Part shown: positions 25,425 through 33,450 of the stretch, piece by piece
How positions within the stretch are numbered: the stretch's first letter is position 1
Layout: each line of letters opens with the position of its first letter
Assembly: GCA_036303105.1 (NCBI GenBank)
Contig: JAXJBF010000137.1
Span: 1-64,000 of the forward strand
Source of the DNA: UMGS1590 sp036303105
GTDB taxonomy: Bacteria > Bacillota > Peptococcia > Peptococcales > Peptococcaceae
Length of the DNA: 64,000 bases
Direction: 5' to 3'
Notes under the pieces: generated by a model
The model's database searches: none
What the model saw: only the letters and a program-made list of their open reading frames with translations
What the model was told of the DNA's origin: nothing
Made by a program: the position numbers and the translations under genes

Positions 25425-25985
25425 TTGAGTTTAAGAATAAAAAATCTAACGTTAGCAGCAATGTTTCTTGCCTTAGGCTTAGTCTTGCCATTTTTTACTG
25501 GACAGGTTCCTCAAATTGGCAATATGTTGCTGCCGATGCATATTCCAGTTTTGCTATGCGGGCTAATTTGTGGTTGGCGTTATGGTGGGTTGGTTGGCGT
25601 AATTTTACCGCTTTTGCGTTATGCACTTTTTGGCATGCCGGTTATTTTTCCAACGGGTATTGCTATGAGCTTTGAGTTACTAACCTACGGTGCTGTGATT
25701 GGTTACCTTTATGCACACTCTCGCTGGCAATGTGTTCGTGCATTGTATCGCTGCATGATTGCAGCAATGATTGCGGGACGCATTGTGTGGGGAATGGTGG
25801 AAATTGCATTGTTGGGTATTGGCGGAAGTGGTGGATTCACCGTCCAAATGTTTTTAGCAGGCGCTTTTTTAAATGCTGTTCCAGGAATTATTTTACAGTT
25901 TGTATTAATTCCTAGCGTTATGATTGCATTGAATCGAACAGGGTTGGTACCTTTCAAAAAATCAAATGCTATCATATCGGAGTAG
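25425..25985 (+). CDS. ECF transporter S component
   Basis: A 186-residue membrane protein with five to six helices, rich in small residues, of the ECF substrate-binding (S) component type. The first helix carries LTLAAMFLALGLVLPF, in keeping with the AxxxA helix-interaction pattern of S components. S components capture vitamins or precursors with nanomolar affinity and share a common energising EcfAA'T module encoded elsewhere. I place the start at TTG 25425, 9 nt after AAAGGAGAG; the longer frame begins at the promoter -35 box. The next gene, a P-loop kinase, starts 5 nt after its stop. The vitamin is not identifiable; the kinase suggests a nucleoside-like or pantothenate-like compound. Confidence 0.75.
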   Translation: MSLRIKNLTLAAMFLALGLVLPFFTGQVPQIGNMLLPMHIPVLLCGLICGWRYGGLVGVILPLLRYALFGMPVIFPTGIAMSFELLTYGAVIGYLYAHSRWQCVRALYRCMIAAMIAGRIVWGMVEIALLGIGGSGGFTVQMFLAGAFLNAVPGIILQFVLIPSVMIALNRTGLVPFKKSNAIISE

Positions 25986-25990
25986 TCATT

Positions 25991-26566
25991 ATGAATAATA
26001 TTTCTCGTATCCTTGCAGAAGTTCGTGCGCTGAAACAAACGCAGAAGCGTGTTATCATTGCTATTGATGGACGATGCGGATCAGGTAAAACTTCTCTTGC
26101 TGAATCGCTAAGACAATGTACAAACTGCGAAGTCATTCATATGGATGACTTTTTTCTCCGTCCGGAACAAATCAATGATGAACGTTTATCTATGCCCGGA
26201 GAAAATATTGATTGGGAAAGATTGGAAGTTGAAGTTCTTCAACCTTTGCTACGAGGTGAAACATGTCATTATCACCCATACGATTGCCATACTCGATCCT
26301 ATAAGCCTACAATTTCTTGCCATCCATCCTCATTCATCATTCTCGAGGGCGCGTATAGCTGCAATTCTCACCTTTGGGATTATTCGGATTTACATATATT
26401 TTTAACGATTTCTCCTGAAGAACAATTGCGTCGAATTATTAAACGTAACGGAAAAGAGTGGGCCGATGTCTTTAAAAAGAAATGGATCCCGCTGGAAGAA
26501 CTTTATTTTAACACTCAACATATTGAAAGCCGTTGTGAACTCCATTTAAGTGGAGAAACTGTATAA
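25991..26566 (+). CDS. Uridine kinase/pantothenate kinase-like P-loop kinase
   Basis: A 191-residue P-loop protein with Walker A IDGRCGSGKTSLAE, a following MDDFFLRPEQ loop (typical of uridine and nicotinamide riboside kinases), YHPYDCHTR and the LILEG-like segment IILEGAYSC. This fold group includes uridine kinase, CoaA pantothenate kinase and NRK. Being downstream of an ECF S component by 5 nt suggests that it phosphorylates the imported vitamin or nucleoside and traps it in the cytoplasm. Assignment of the substrate needs comparison with characterised members. Confidence 0.8.
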   Translation: MNNISRILAEVRALKQTQKRVIIAIDGRCGSGKTSLAESLRQCTNCEVIHMDDFFLRPEQINDERLSMPGENIDWERLEVEVLQPLLRGETCHYHPYDCHTRSYKPTISCHPSSFIILEGAYSCNSHLWDYSDLHIFLTISPEEQLRRIIKRNGKEWADVFKKKWIPLEELYFNTQHIESRCELHLSGETV

Positions 26567-26568
26567 TG

Positions 26569-26611
26569 AACAGGCCGTATTCATCAAACGATGAATACGG
26601 CCTGTTTTTTT
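26569..26611 (+). terminator. Strong terminator before the Dlt-like operon
   Basis: Perfect 17-bp arms (26569-26585 and 26590-26606, beginning AACAGGCC and ending GGCCTGTT) with a 4-nt loop and a T-run. Confidence 0.9.
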
Positions 26612-26660
26612 AGAATCATTTATGTTTCGTTTAGAATCCTTTTAGAATTCAATGTAATAA
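26609..26660 (+). promoter_or_regulatory. Triple TTTAGAAT direct repeat, candidate operator of the Dlt-like operon
   Basis: Copies of TTTAGAAT start at 26609, 26630 and 26641, so spacings are 21 and 11 bp, i.e. two and one helical turns on one DNA face. The two left copies read TTTAGAATC, the right one TTTAGAATT. A weak -10-like TAATAA lies at 26655-26660, and no -35 is visible. Direct repeats 11 bp apart next to the -10 are typical for PhoB/OmpR-type activators. The response regulator at the end of this operon is the natural candidate. Confidence 0.55.
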
Positions 26661-26685
26661 TTGAAGTATCTTGAAAGGAGCGATT

Positions 26686-28206
26686 ATGAATAATATTCTA
26701 GAATTTTTAGAGAAAACAGCAAAAAAAATGCCTGCACATATTGCTATTGAAGAAGGTCAACGTTCTATAACATGGGAGAATCTTCAACAATCTTCTCAAA
26801 AATTTGGTACGGCAATTGCTCAAATGACTAGACCTGGAGAGCCAATTGCTATTATTGCCGAGAAAAGCATAGAAACGCTTTGCGCAATGTTAGGCACGGT
26901 GTATGCTGGCTGTTTTTATATCATTATTGATCCAGCACAACCAGTTGAAAGAATAAAAAAAATTTTTGAAACGCTGTCACCAGCACTCGTTCTTTGTGGT
27001 GTAAAGGCAGAAAACAACTTGGAAATCTTGGCAACTTTTTCAACGGTTAAAACAATAAGATCTTTAAACGAAGAAAAAAATATTGATAAAACCTTATTGG
27101 ACAATATTCGTCAAAATGCTTCTTCTCAAGACTTGCTCTATGGAATTTTCACATCGGGCTCTACGGGTAAACCAAAATGTATTGTTGTAAGTCATGAAGC
27201 AGTAGGAACGTTTATTAAAAGATTTGTTCAAACAATAGATATCTCACACGAGGATAAATTGGGAAATCAAGCGCCATTTGACTTCGATATTTCTGTAAAG
27301 GATATCTATACAAGCCTTTTCACCGGTGCCACTTTGGTTTTAATTCCAAAATCTTTTTTCTCAATGCCAACATTATTATTGGACTATTTATGCGATAAAA
27401 AAGTAACCACTTTAATTTGGGCAGTTTCCGCATTAACCTTGGTATCTGCTTTAAAGGGGCTGGAATACAAGGTTCCATCAACCGTGCGCTTGGTTATGTT
27501 TAGCGGTGAGGTTATGCCTTCTAAACAATTGAGTCGATGGCAGGAAGCATTACCAGAAACACGTTTTTATAATCTATATGGACCAACAGAAATCACATGT
27601 AATTGCACATTCCATAAAATCAACAAAAAATATTCTGATGATGAAAAAATACCGATTGGCATTGCTTTTGAAGGAAGAGAAATTTTTTTGTTGGATGAAA
27701 AAGATCATATTATAAAAATACCTGGCGTCAATGGTGAAATTTGTGTTTTGGGAGAATCCTTAGCAGTTGGATACTATTATAATCCAGTTGAAACACAAAA
27801 AAAATTTCCTAATAGCAATCAATTTGAGGGGATAACAAAGCGATATTATAAGACTGGAGATATAGGCTATTACGATGAAGAAGGTATCCTATATTTTTCG
27901 GGACGCAAAGATTTTCAAATCAAGCATATGGGCCATCGCATTGAATTGGAAGAAATTGAAAGTGCAATTTATTGCATCAATGGTGTTGAACGATGCTGCT
28001 GTTTGATGGATGAAAAACATTATCATTTGGTTGCTTTTTATATGGGTCACGAAAGTCACGAACATATTCGTCAGATACTGAAACAAAAACTACCAACCTA
28101 TATGGTGCCGCATCGCCTCATTCAGGTTGATGAGCTGCCACTCAATAAAAACGGCAAAACCGATCGAAAAGCACTTCAACAGAAACTGGAAAGGATTCGA
28201 CGATGA
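26686..28206 (+). CDS. DltA-like amino acid adenylating ligase
   Basis: A 506-residue stand-alone adenylation enzyme of the DltA type. It has the P-loop IFTSGSTGKPKC, the substrate region PFDFDISVKDIY with D201 aligning to the amino-group-binding Asp of DltA, LYGPTEITCNC, the hinge YKTGDIGYYDEEG and the C-terminal catalytic K491 in NKNGKTDRK. It would activate an amino acid with ATP and load it on the carrier protein encoded two genes on. S273 in MFSGEV replaces the Cys that lies by the D-Ala methyl group in Bacillus DltA, so another substrate is possible. AAAGGAG precedes the ATG at 26686. It overlaps the decarboxylase gene by 4 nt. The gene leads a ten-gene operon. Confidence 0.85.
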   Translation: MNNILEFLEKTAKKMPAHIAIEEGQRSITWENLQQSSQKFGTAIAQMTRPGEPIAIIAEKSIETLCAMLGTVYAGCFYIIIDPAQPVERIKKIFETLSPALVLCGVKAENNLEILATFSTVKTIRSLNEEKNIDKTLLDNIRQNASSQDLLYGIFTSGSTGKPKCIVVSHEAVGTFIKRFVQTIDISHEDKLGNQAPFDFDISVKDIYTSLFTGATLVLIPKSFFSMPTLLLDYLCDKKVTTLIWAVSALTLVSALKGLEYKVPSTVRLVMFSGEVMPSKQLSRWQEALPETRFYNLYGPTEITCNCTFHKINKKYSDDEKIPIGIAFEGREIFLLDEKDHIIKIPGVNGEICVLGESLAVGYYYNPVETQKKFPNSNQFEGITKRYYKTGDIGYYDEEGILYFSGRKDFQIKHMGHRIELEEIESAIYCINGVERCCCLMDEKHYHLVAFYMGHESHEHIRQILKQKLPTYMVPHRLIQVDELPLNKNGKTDRKALQQKLERIRR

Positions 28207-29387
28207 ACAATGCTTTACTTGAAGACGTATTAATGCAATACGAAACACCAATGTATATTTTCGATACTGATCAACTTTCATCCACTATTACAGAGTTTAA
28301 AGAATGTACTCTTGATCGCATTGGATTATGTTTTGCGATGAAAGCCAATCCGTTTCTTGTAACGCCCATCGCAAAATTTGTGGATCGGATTGAAGTATGC
28401 TCACCTGGTGAATTTGAAATTTGCAGAACACACAACATTCCTGCGCATAAAATTCTAATATCTGGCGTTTTAAAAAGAAAAAAAGATATTTTTCGCATTC
28501 TTGATTATTATGATGGGGCCTGCCTTGTCAGTATAGAATCACCGCAGCAATTTGCATTGGTTGGTGCATGGAGCAGCGAACATCATCAAACCGTAAATGT
28601 ATTATTACGGTTAAGCAGCGGAAATCAATTTGGAATGGATGAAACAACAATTTTTCAACTCATAGAAAGCAGAGAACAATGGCCGTTTATAAATATAAAA
28701 GGACTTCATTATTTTTCTGGCACTCAAAAACGTATTGAAAAAACATTGTCTGAATTGATGTATCTAGATCATTTTTTAGAAAAGATTAATGAATCCTATG
28801 GATTTCAATTTGATACTTTAGAATTTGGCCCTGGTCTTGCTGTTCCACTTTTCCAGGGCAAGAATAATGAAATGATCGAAGAACTAAAAATGATCTGCTC
28901 AGCAATTGCTAATATGACGTGGTGCGGACATGTTACCTTAGAAATGGGACGTGCATTTGCCTCGGATTGCGGTACATATCTTACACGTGTCATCGATACA
29001 AAGTCAAATGAGGATTCAAATTATGCCATCGTAGATGGTGGTATGCATCATCTACATTATAATGGACAAATTCGTGGAATGTATCACCCGCATTTTCATG
29101 TTTTATCGCGAAAAGCAGGAAAAAAATCAAAACCATGGTGCATATGCGGCGCTCTCTGCACGACCAATGACATTTTAGTGCAAAAATATGAATACACACT
29201 TTTTAACAATGATGTGTTGGTTTTTAAAATTGCAGGAGCCTATACCATGACCGAAGGAATGTCATTATTTCTAAGTCATGCTCTTCCAAAAATTTTACTT
29301 TACAGCAAAGAGAATGGTTGGAAATTAATACGCAATAATATAGAAACATGGACGTTGAATATGAGTCAGGAGGAAAGAAATGGATAA
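28203..29387 (+). CDS. Fold-type III PLP decarboxylase (LysA/BtrK-like)
   Basis: A 394-residue enzyme of the alanine-racemase-fold decarboxylases (DAP, ornithine and BtrK-type). The PLP lysine is K47 in FAMKANP, H169 lies in HYFSGTQ, a phosphate-binding EMGRAF is present, and C319 in CGALC is the catalytic Cys supplied across the dimer, followed by NDIL and GAYTMTEG. Its place between a DltA-like ligase and a DltC-like carrier recalls BtrK, which decarboxylates glutamyl bound to carrier BtrI. A free-amino-acid decarboxylase is the alternative. A racemase is unlikely because the Cys and decarboxylase motifs are kept. It overlaps both neighbours (4 and 8 nt), so its product is made in step with them. 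Confidence 0.85.
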   Translation: MNNALLEDVLMQYETPMYIFDTDQLSSTITEFKECTLDRIGLCFAMKANPFLVTPIAKFVDRIEVCSPGEFEICRTHNIPAHKILISGVLKRKKDIFRILDYYDGACLVSIESPQQFALVGAWSSEHHQTVNVLLRLSSGNQFGMDETTIFQLIESREQWPFINIKGLHYFSGTQKRIEKTLSELMYLDHFLEKINESYGFQFDTLEFGPGLAVPLFQGKNNEMIEELKMICSAIANMTWCGHVTLEMGRAFASDCGTYLTRVIDTKSNEDSNYAIVDGGMHHLHYNGQIRGMYHPHFHVLSRKAGKKSKPWCICGALCTTNDILVQKYEYTLFNNDVLVFKIAGAYTMTEGMSLFLSHALPKILLYSKENGWKLIRNNIETWTLNMSQEERNG

Positions 29388-29607
29388 TCTTTTAAACGTA
29401 TTAATGGAACTTGATGACAGTATTGATTGGGAAAATGAAACAGCATTAATCAGTGATCAGATTTTAGATTCATTTTCCATCGTAAGTTTAATTGCAGAAA
29501 TAGAAACCGTTTTTGACATTCGAATCGAAGCAAAAGAAATGGTACCGGAAAATTTTAATTCCTTAGCTTCTATGCAAGCGATGATTTCACGGCTTCAAGC
29601 AGAGTAA
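29380..29607 (+). CDS. DltC-like aminoacyl carrier protein
   Basis: A 75-residue acidic four-helix carrier protein. S31 in ILDSFSIVSL is the predicted phosphopantetheine attachment site, followed by the helix-II pattern LIAEIETVFDI of acyl and D-alanyl carrier proteins. It is distinct from the fatty-acid ACP at 60918-61151, whose site is DSLDVVE. CAGGAGGAAAG lies just upstream within the decarboxylase gene, which it overlaps by 8 nt. It should accept the amino acid from the DltA-like ligase and present it to the MBOAT protein encoded next. A dedicated carrier argues for thioester chemistry rather than simple amine production. Confidence 0.88.
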   Translation: MDNLLNVLMELDDSIDWENETALISDQILDSFSIVSLIAEIETVFDIRIEAKEMVPENFNSLASMQAMISRLQAE

Positions 29608-29610
29608 CGT

Positions 29611-31203
29611 ATGGCATACAATACGCCTCTTTATTTATTGTTGTTTTTGCCGCTGGTGATAATCTCCTATCAATTATCGGCGCAAAAATTTCGTTGGATG
29701 GTCTTACTCATTGCCAGCTATTTATTTTTCTATTCATTCAGCGGTAAACTTGTTTTGATATTGATTGGAACAACCGTGTTCATCCATTACATCGGGATTT
29801 TGTTAATGCATTTGCAAGAAAAAAGAAATCTTGCGTTATCACAGGCAAATCAGAATGAAAAACATGCCATAAAAGAAGTCTTTCAAAGGCAAGAACGTTT
29901 TGTTCTTGCCGGAGGCGTTCTTACACTTGTAGCCATATTAGGCTATCTAAAGTATTCAAATTTTTTCTTTAAAAATGTTAATATTCTGATGACAAGTTTG
30001 GGTTGGCAAAGTGGTGGCTTTTCTATTGAAAAAACAATCCTTCCGATTGGCATATCATTCTACACATTACAAGCCATTAGCTACATTATTGATGTGTATT
30101 GGGAAAAAATCCCAGCACAGCAACATTTAGGGAAATTGGCATTGTATCTTGCTTTCTTTCCACAGATTATGGAAGGTCCCATTAGTATGTTTCATCAAAC
30201 AGGGGATCAATTATTCAGTGGATCGCCCATTCGCAAGGAGAATTTACGTTTAGGCATTCTCCGAATATTTTGGGGTTTATTCAAAAAAATCATTATTGCG
30301 GATCGATTAAATGTGTTGGTGGGAAATGTATTTGATAATCATCATCAATATAGTGGTGCCATTGTTGTTATCGCAGCAATAGCCTATACAATACAACTTT
30401 ATATGGAATTTTCAGGTTGTATGGACATTGTTATAGGTAGTGGGAAGATTTTTGGTATAGATTTGCCAGAGAACTTTAGACAACCCTTTGCTTCTAAAAA
30501 TGCAGCTGAATTTTGGCGTCGTTGGCATATTACCTTGGGCATTTGGTTAAAAACGTATGTTTTTTTCCCGGTATCAACCTCTCAATTCGTAAAAAAGTGG
30601 AATAAGTTTGGTCGCAAACATTTGAGTAAATATGTTACTCGATTGGGTGTAACAGCAATAAGCTTGTTTCCAGTTTGGCTGATCAACGGGATCTGGCATG
30701 GGGCTAATTGGAATTATATCTTTTTTGGCATGTACTATTTTGTCATTTTACTGTTAAGCGCAGCTTTTGATCCCGTGCGAGAACGAATCGTAGTATTATT
30801 TCATATTAACGACAAAGCATCTTACTGGCAATTAATACAGATGGTAAAAACATGGATAATTATTGTTGTTGGTGAACTGTTTTTTAGGGCACAAGGATTA
30901 AAAGCAGGCATTGAAATGTTCGCTAGTATTTTCCAAAAACCAATGATAAACAAACTTTTTGATGGTTCTTTATTTCAATTGGGGTTAGATATTGGAGATT
31001 TTCAGGCCGTTGTTTTTGGTGTGGGTATCGTGGCATTGATCGGCTATCTTCGTGAAAAAAATATGATTTCTAACGATGCCCTAGTTAAAATGCCCATCAT
31101 TTCTCGTTCTATATTGTATAGTTTTTTGATACTTTCAATAGTAATTTTTGGCGCTTACGGATATGGTTATCAACAGGTGGATTTAATTTATGCGGGATTT
31201 TAA
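29611..31203 (+). CDS. MBOAT-family O-acyltransferase (DltB/AlgI-like)
   Basis: A 530-residue polytopic membrane protein with about 11-12 helices. The MBOAT catalytic histidine is H363 in NGIWHGANWNYIFFG, and PIGISFYTLQAISYIIDVYWEK is split by the usual conserved FYT motif. Length and motifs fit AlgI/PatA more than the shorter DltB (about 390-400 residues), but the gene context is Dlt-like. It would take the aminoacyl or aminoalkanoyl group from the carrier protein and transfer it across the membrane to an envelope acceptor. It starts 3 nt after the carrier gene with no strong ribosome site and overlaps the SGNH gene by 14 nt, so translation is coupled. Confidence 0.9.
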   Translation: MAYNTPLYLLLFLPLVIISYQLSAQKFRWMVLLIASYLFFYSFSGKLVLILIGTTVFIHYIGILLMHLQEKRNLALSQANQNEKHAIKEVFQRQERFVLAGGVLTLVAILGYLKYSNFFFKNVNILMTSLGWQSGGFSIEKTILPIGISFYTLQAISYIIDVYWEKIPAQQHLGKLALYLAFFPQIMEGPISMFHQTGDQLFSGSPIRKENLRLGILRIFWGLFKKIIIADRLNVLVGNVFDNHHQYSGAIVVIAAIAYTIQLYMEFSGCMDIVIGSGKIFGIDLPENFRQPFASKNAAEFWRRWHITLGIWLKTYVFFPVSTSQFVKKWNKFGRKHLSKYVTRLGVTAISLFPVWLINGIWHGANWNYIFFGMYYFVILLLSAAFDPVRERIVVLFHINDKASYWQLIQMVKTWIIIVVGELFFRAQGLKAGIEMFASIFQKPMINKLFDGSLFQLGLDIGDFQAVVFGVGIVALIGYLREKNMISNDALVKMPIISRSILYSFLILSIVIFGAYGYGYQQVDLIYAGF

Positions 31204-32194
31204 TAGCACGTTCAAAAGAATTATTAGTTTTTGTCTTCTTATTGCTATAGCTGCAGGAAGTATTTTTGGTGGATCTTATCTGGTGTTACGTGAGGTGCGA
31301 CATCATCCGGAGCGACTTCCGGATCGATGCCGCACCATTGTTGAACTACAAAATGAATCGCCACGGACATTAGATATTTTGTTTTTAGGGGATAGTTTAA
31401 GCTATTGTTCTTTTTCGCCAATGCAACTTTGGGATCAGTACGGGATATCCTCTTATTCTGGTACACAATCCGCGCAAAACATTCAAGAATCATACTATAT
31501 GTTAAGGTCGGCACTTAAAACACAACACCCCAAAGTTGTAGTGCTTGAAACCAATACTATTTTTCGAGAAAGAAAAGGTATAAATGGTTTAAGCGATATT
31601 TTGACAACGATGGTAAATTATTATTGTCCAGTAATTGCCTATCACGATATATGGAAGACATATTCTAGTAAAAAGCGTTTTGCACGCTTGGACTACAAAG
31701 GCTTCGTTTTGCGCGATTTGATTGCGCCCTATTCTGGCGGCGAATACATGCATAAGACGAATGGGCTGGCAAAAATTTCAAACAACTGTGAGTACTATTT
31801 AGATCAAATTCGGAGTCTTTGTGAACGAAACAACATTGATCTTATGCTTATCAGCGCACCATCTCCTATGAACTATAACTATGAAAAACACAACGCACTT
31901 AAATCTCTTGCGAATCAAAAAAAGTTGCCATATATTGATTTGAATCTTCAAATTGACACAATAAAAATTGATTGGAAACACGACAGTTTGGACAATGGTG
32001 ATCACTTAAATTTACGTGGTGCTCAAAAAGTAACCGCTTTCTTAGGGAAAAAAATAAATTTAATGTATGATTTTACAGATCATCGTCAAGAAAAACATTA
32101 CGAATCATGGAATGCTCAGTCGAAGGAATATAGGAACAAAGTAAAAGAAGTTTTAAAAGAAATGGATAAAAAAGAGCGTATTGCAGTGGGGTGA
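31190..32194 (+). CDS. SGNH/GDSL-type membrane-anchored protein, DltD/AlgX-like role
   Basis: A 334-residue protein with an N-terminal membrane anchor (about residues 10-32) and an extracytoplasmic SGNH fold. S69 lies in FLGDSLSY and the C-terminal pair D271-H272 in GDHLNLRG completes a Ser-His-Asp triad. VVLETNTIFRER and LISAPSPMNY are further family blocks. MBOAT proteins often work with an SGNH partner (DltB with DltD, AlgI with AlgJ/AlgX); the 14-nt overlap with the MBOAT gene supports that pairing. It probably receives the acyl group outside and passes it to the final acceptor. Confidence 0.85.
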   Translation: MRDFNSTFKRIISFCLLIAIAAGSIFGGSYLVLREVRHHPERLPDRCRTIVELQNESPRTLDILFLGDSLSYCSFSPMQLWDQYGISSYSGTQSAQNIQESYYMLRSALKTQHPKVVVLETNTIFRERKGINGLSDILTTMVNYYCPVIAYHDIWKTYSSKKRFARLDYKGFVLRDLIAPYSGGEYMHKTNGLAKISNNCEYYLDQIRSLCERNNIDLMLISAPSPMNYNYEKHNALKSLANQKKLPYIDLNLQIDTIKIDWKHDSLDNGDHLNLRGAQKVTAFLGKKINLMYDFTDHRQEKHYESWNAQSKEYRNKVKEVLKEMDKKERIAVG

Positions 32195-32198
32195 AACT

Positions 32199-32771
32199 AT
32201 GACAATTAAATGGAAGACATGGTCAACCATTTTGCTAATGGTTTTTTGTACCGGACTATGTCTTTTGTTATTAAAAGCTTATTTTGATGGACAGTTCAAT
32301 TCTATTGTATCATTACGAGAATATATCAACGGATTTGGTGTTTTGGGCCCAATTATTCTAACACTTATTCAAGCAGCTCAGGTTGTTTTACCGGTTCTGC
32401 CCGGTTTTTTTGGTTGTGCAGTTGGCGGTGTATTATTTGGATGGGCCGGTGGCTTCTGGTGCAATTATCTCGGAATTTCTCTTGGCTCTATTTGCGCCTT
32501 TTTATTAGCAAGAACATTTGGTCAAGATCTTATTGCAAAGCTTTTTCAGGGAAAACGTTATGAGCGGTGGATGTCCTGGGCATCTAGAAGCAAATCATAT
32601 TCAACCATGCTGTTTATTGCAATGCTATTACCTTTATTTCCAGATGATTTTTTATGCTATTTTACTGGAGTCACTAAAATGAGAACATGGCGTTTTATTA
32701 CCATTATTATTTTAGGAAAACCTTGGTGTATTCTTGCTTATAGCATTTTCTTTTCTGCAGCAGTTCAGTGA
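32199..32771 (+). CDS. VTT-domain (TVP38/DedA superfamily) membrane protein
   Basis: A 190-residue membrane protein with a VTT domain: an N-terminal helix, the re-entrant GPIILTLIQAAQVVLPVLPG segment, GGVLFGWAGGFWCNYLG, the conserved Arg in LLARTFG and a second re-entrant PLFPDDFLCYFTG. DedA/VTT proteins include lipid flippases or scramblases for undecaprenyl phosphate and, in Bacillus, phosphatidylethanolamine. Its place just before phosphatidylserine synthase and decarboxylase genes suggests movement of PE or of the modified lipid. The ATG at 32199 has GGGGTGA upstream. The gene overlaps or abuts both neighbours. Confidence 0.85.
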   Translation: MTIKWKTWSTILLMVFCTGLCLLLLKAYFDGQFNSIVSLREYINGFGVLGPIILTLIQAAQVVLPVLPGFFGCAVGGVLFGWAGGFWCNYLGISLGSICAFLLARTFGQDLIAKLFQGKRYERWMSWASRSKSYSTMLFIAMLLPLFPDDFLCYFTGVTKMRTWRFITIIILGKPWCILAYSIFFSAAVQ

Positions 32772-32803
32772 AAATTTATATTTTAGAAAGTTATGGTGAG
32801 AAA

Positions 32804-33448
32804 ATGATTGAAAATAAATTTAAACTTTGCGGCTATTATAACTATACCGTAGTTTTAACATACATTGGAATGTTGACGGGATTATATGGTATTTTTCAAG
32901 TAATGGCCGGGCAATTTCGCACAGCTTTGTTTTGTCTTATGGTTGCGGGATTATGTGATATGTTTGATGGTTTAATTGCTTCAACCAAAAAAAGAACCAA
33001 CAATGAAAAAAAGTTTGGCGTACAAATTGATTCGTTAAGTGATCTAGTTTGTTTTGGCGTTCTGCCTTCGTTACTTATATATCAAGCCTGTGGACAAAAT
33101 AGAATGGCGATGATTATATGCGGCTTTTATACACTATGTGGTCTGATTCGATTAGCATACTTTAATGTCTTAGAAGAAGAGCGTCAAAAATTAGAAACTA
33201 CAGGGCGTAAATATTATACAGGGCTTCCAATTACATCCGCTGCGTTAATTTTTCCGTTGGCTTTTGTGGCAACAAATCATTACTTGTTAGATAATCGGTT
33301 GATACTTATAACAACGCTTGCATTAACTGCAGTTGCATTTGTATTACCAATTCGAATTAAAAAGCCTTATTTTGCGGGAAAACTTGTAATGGTCTTTACT
33401 GGACTGGTGGAATTTGTTATTTTGTTAATAAGTGTAGGATTAAATTAA
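32804..33448 (+). CDS. pssA: CDP-diacylglycerol-serine O-phosphatidyltransferase
   Basis: A 214-residue membrane protein of the CDP-alcohol phosphatidyltransferases. The signature is DMFDGLIAS...GVQIDSLSD (D-x2-DG-x2-A then G-x3-D-x3-D), with a 12-residue gap instead of the more usual 9 between the Ala and Gly. LVCFGVLPSLL follows, as in bacterial type II PssA. It makes phosphatidylserine from CDP-diacylglycerol and serine; the next gene's product decarboxylates it. The ATG at 32804 follows GGTGAG; a GTG at 32768 overlapping the previous stop would add 12 residues and cannot be excluded. Confidence 0.88.
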   Translation: MIENKFKLCGYYNYTVVLTYIGMLTGLYGIFQVMAGQFRTALFCLMVAGLCDMFDGLIASTKKRTNNEKKFGVQIDSLSDLVCFGVLPSLLIYQACGQNRMAMIICGFYTLCGLIRLAYFNVLEEERQKLETTGRKYYTGLPITSAALIFPLAFVATNHYLLDNRLILITTLALTAVAFVLPIRIKKPYFAGKLVMVFTGLVEFVILLISVGLN

Positions 33449-33450
33449 TT

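Noticed and set aside
28203..29387. Alanine racemase
   Set aside because: The protein keeps the decarboxylase Cys (CGALC), HYFSG and GAYT motifs and lacks racemase motifs; fold is shared but function should be decarboxylation.
26686..32194. Standard D-alanylation dltABCD operon
   Set aside because: An extra LysA/BtrK-like decarboxylase sits between the ligase and carrier genes, the MBOAT is AlgI-sized rather than DltB-sized, the Cys of the D-Ala pocket is Ser, and phospholipid genes follow. A plain D-Ala system does not explain these.
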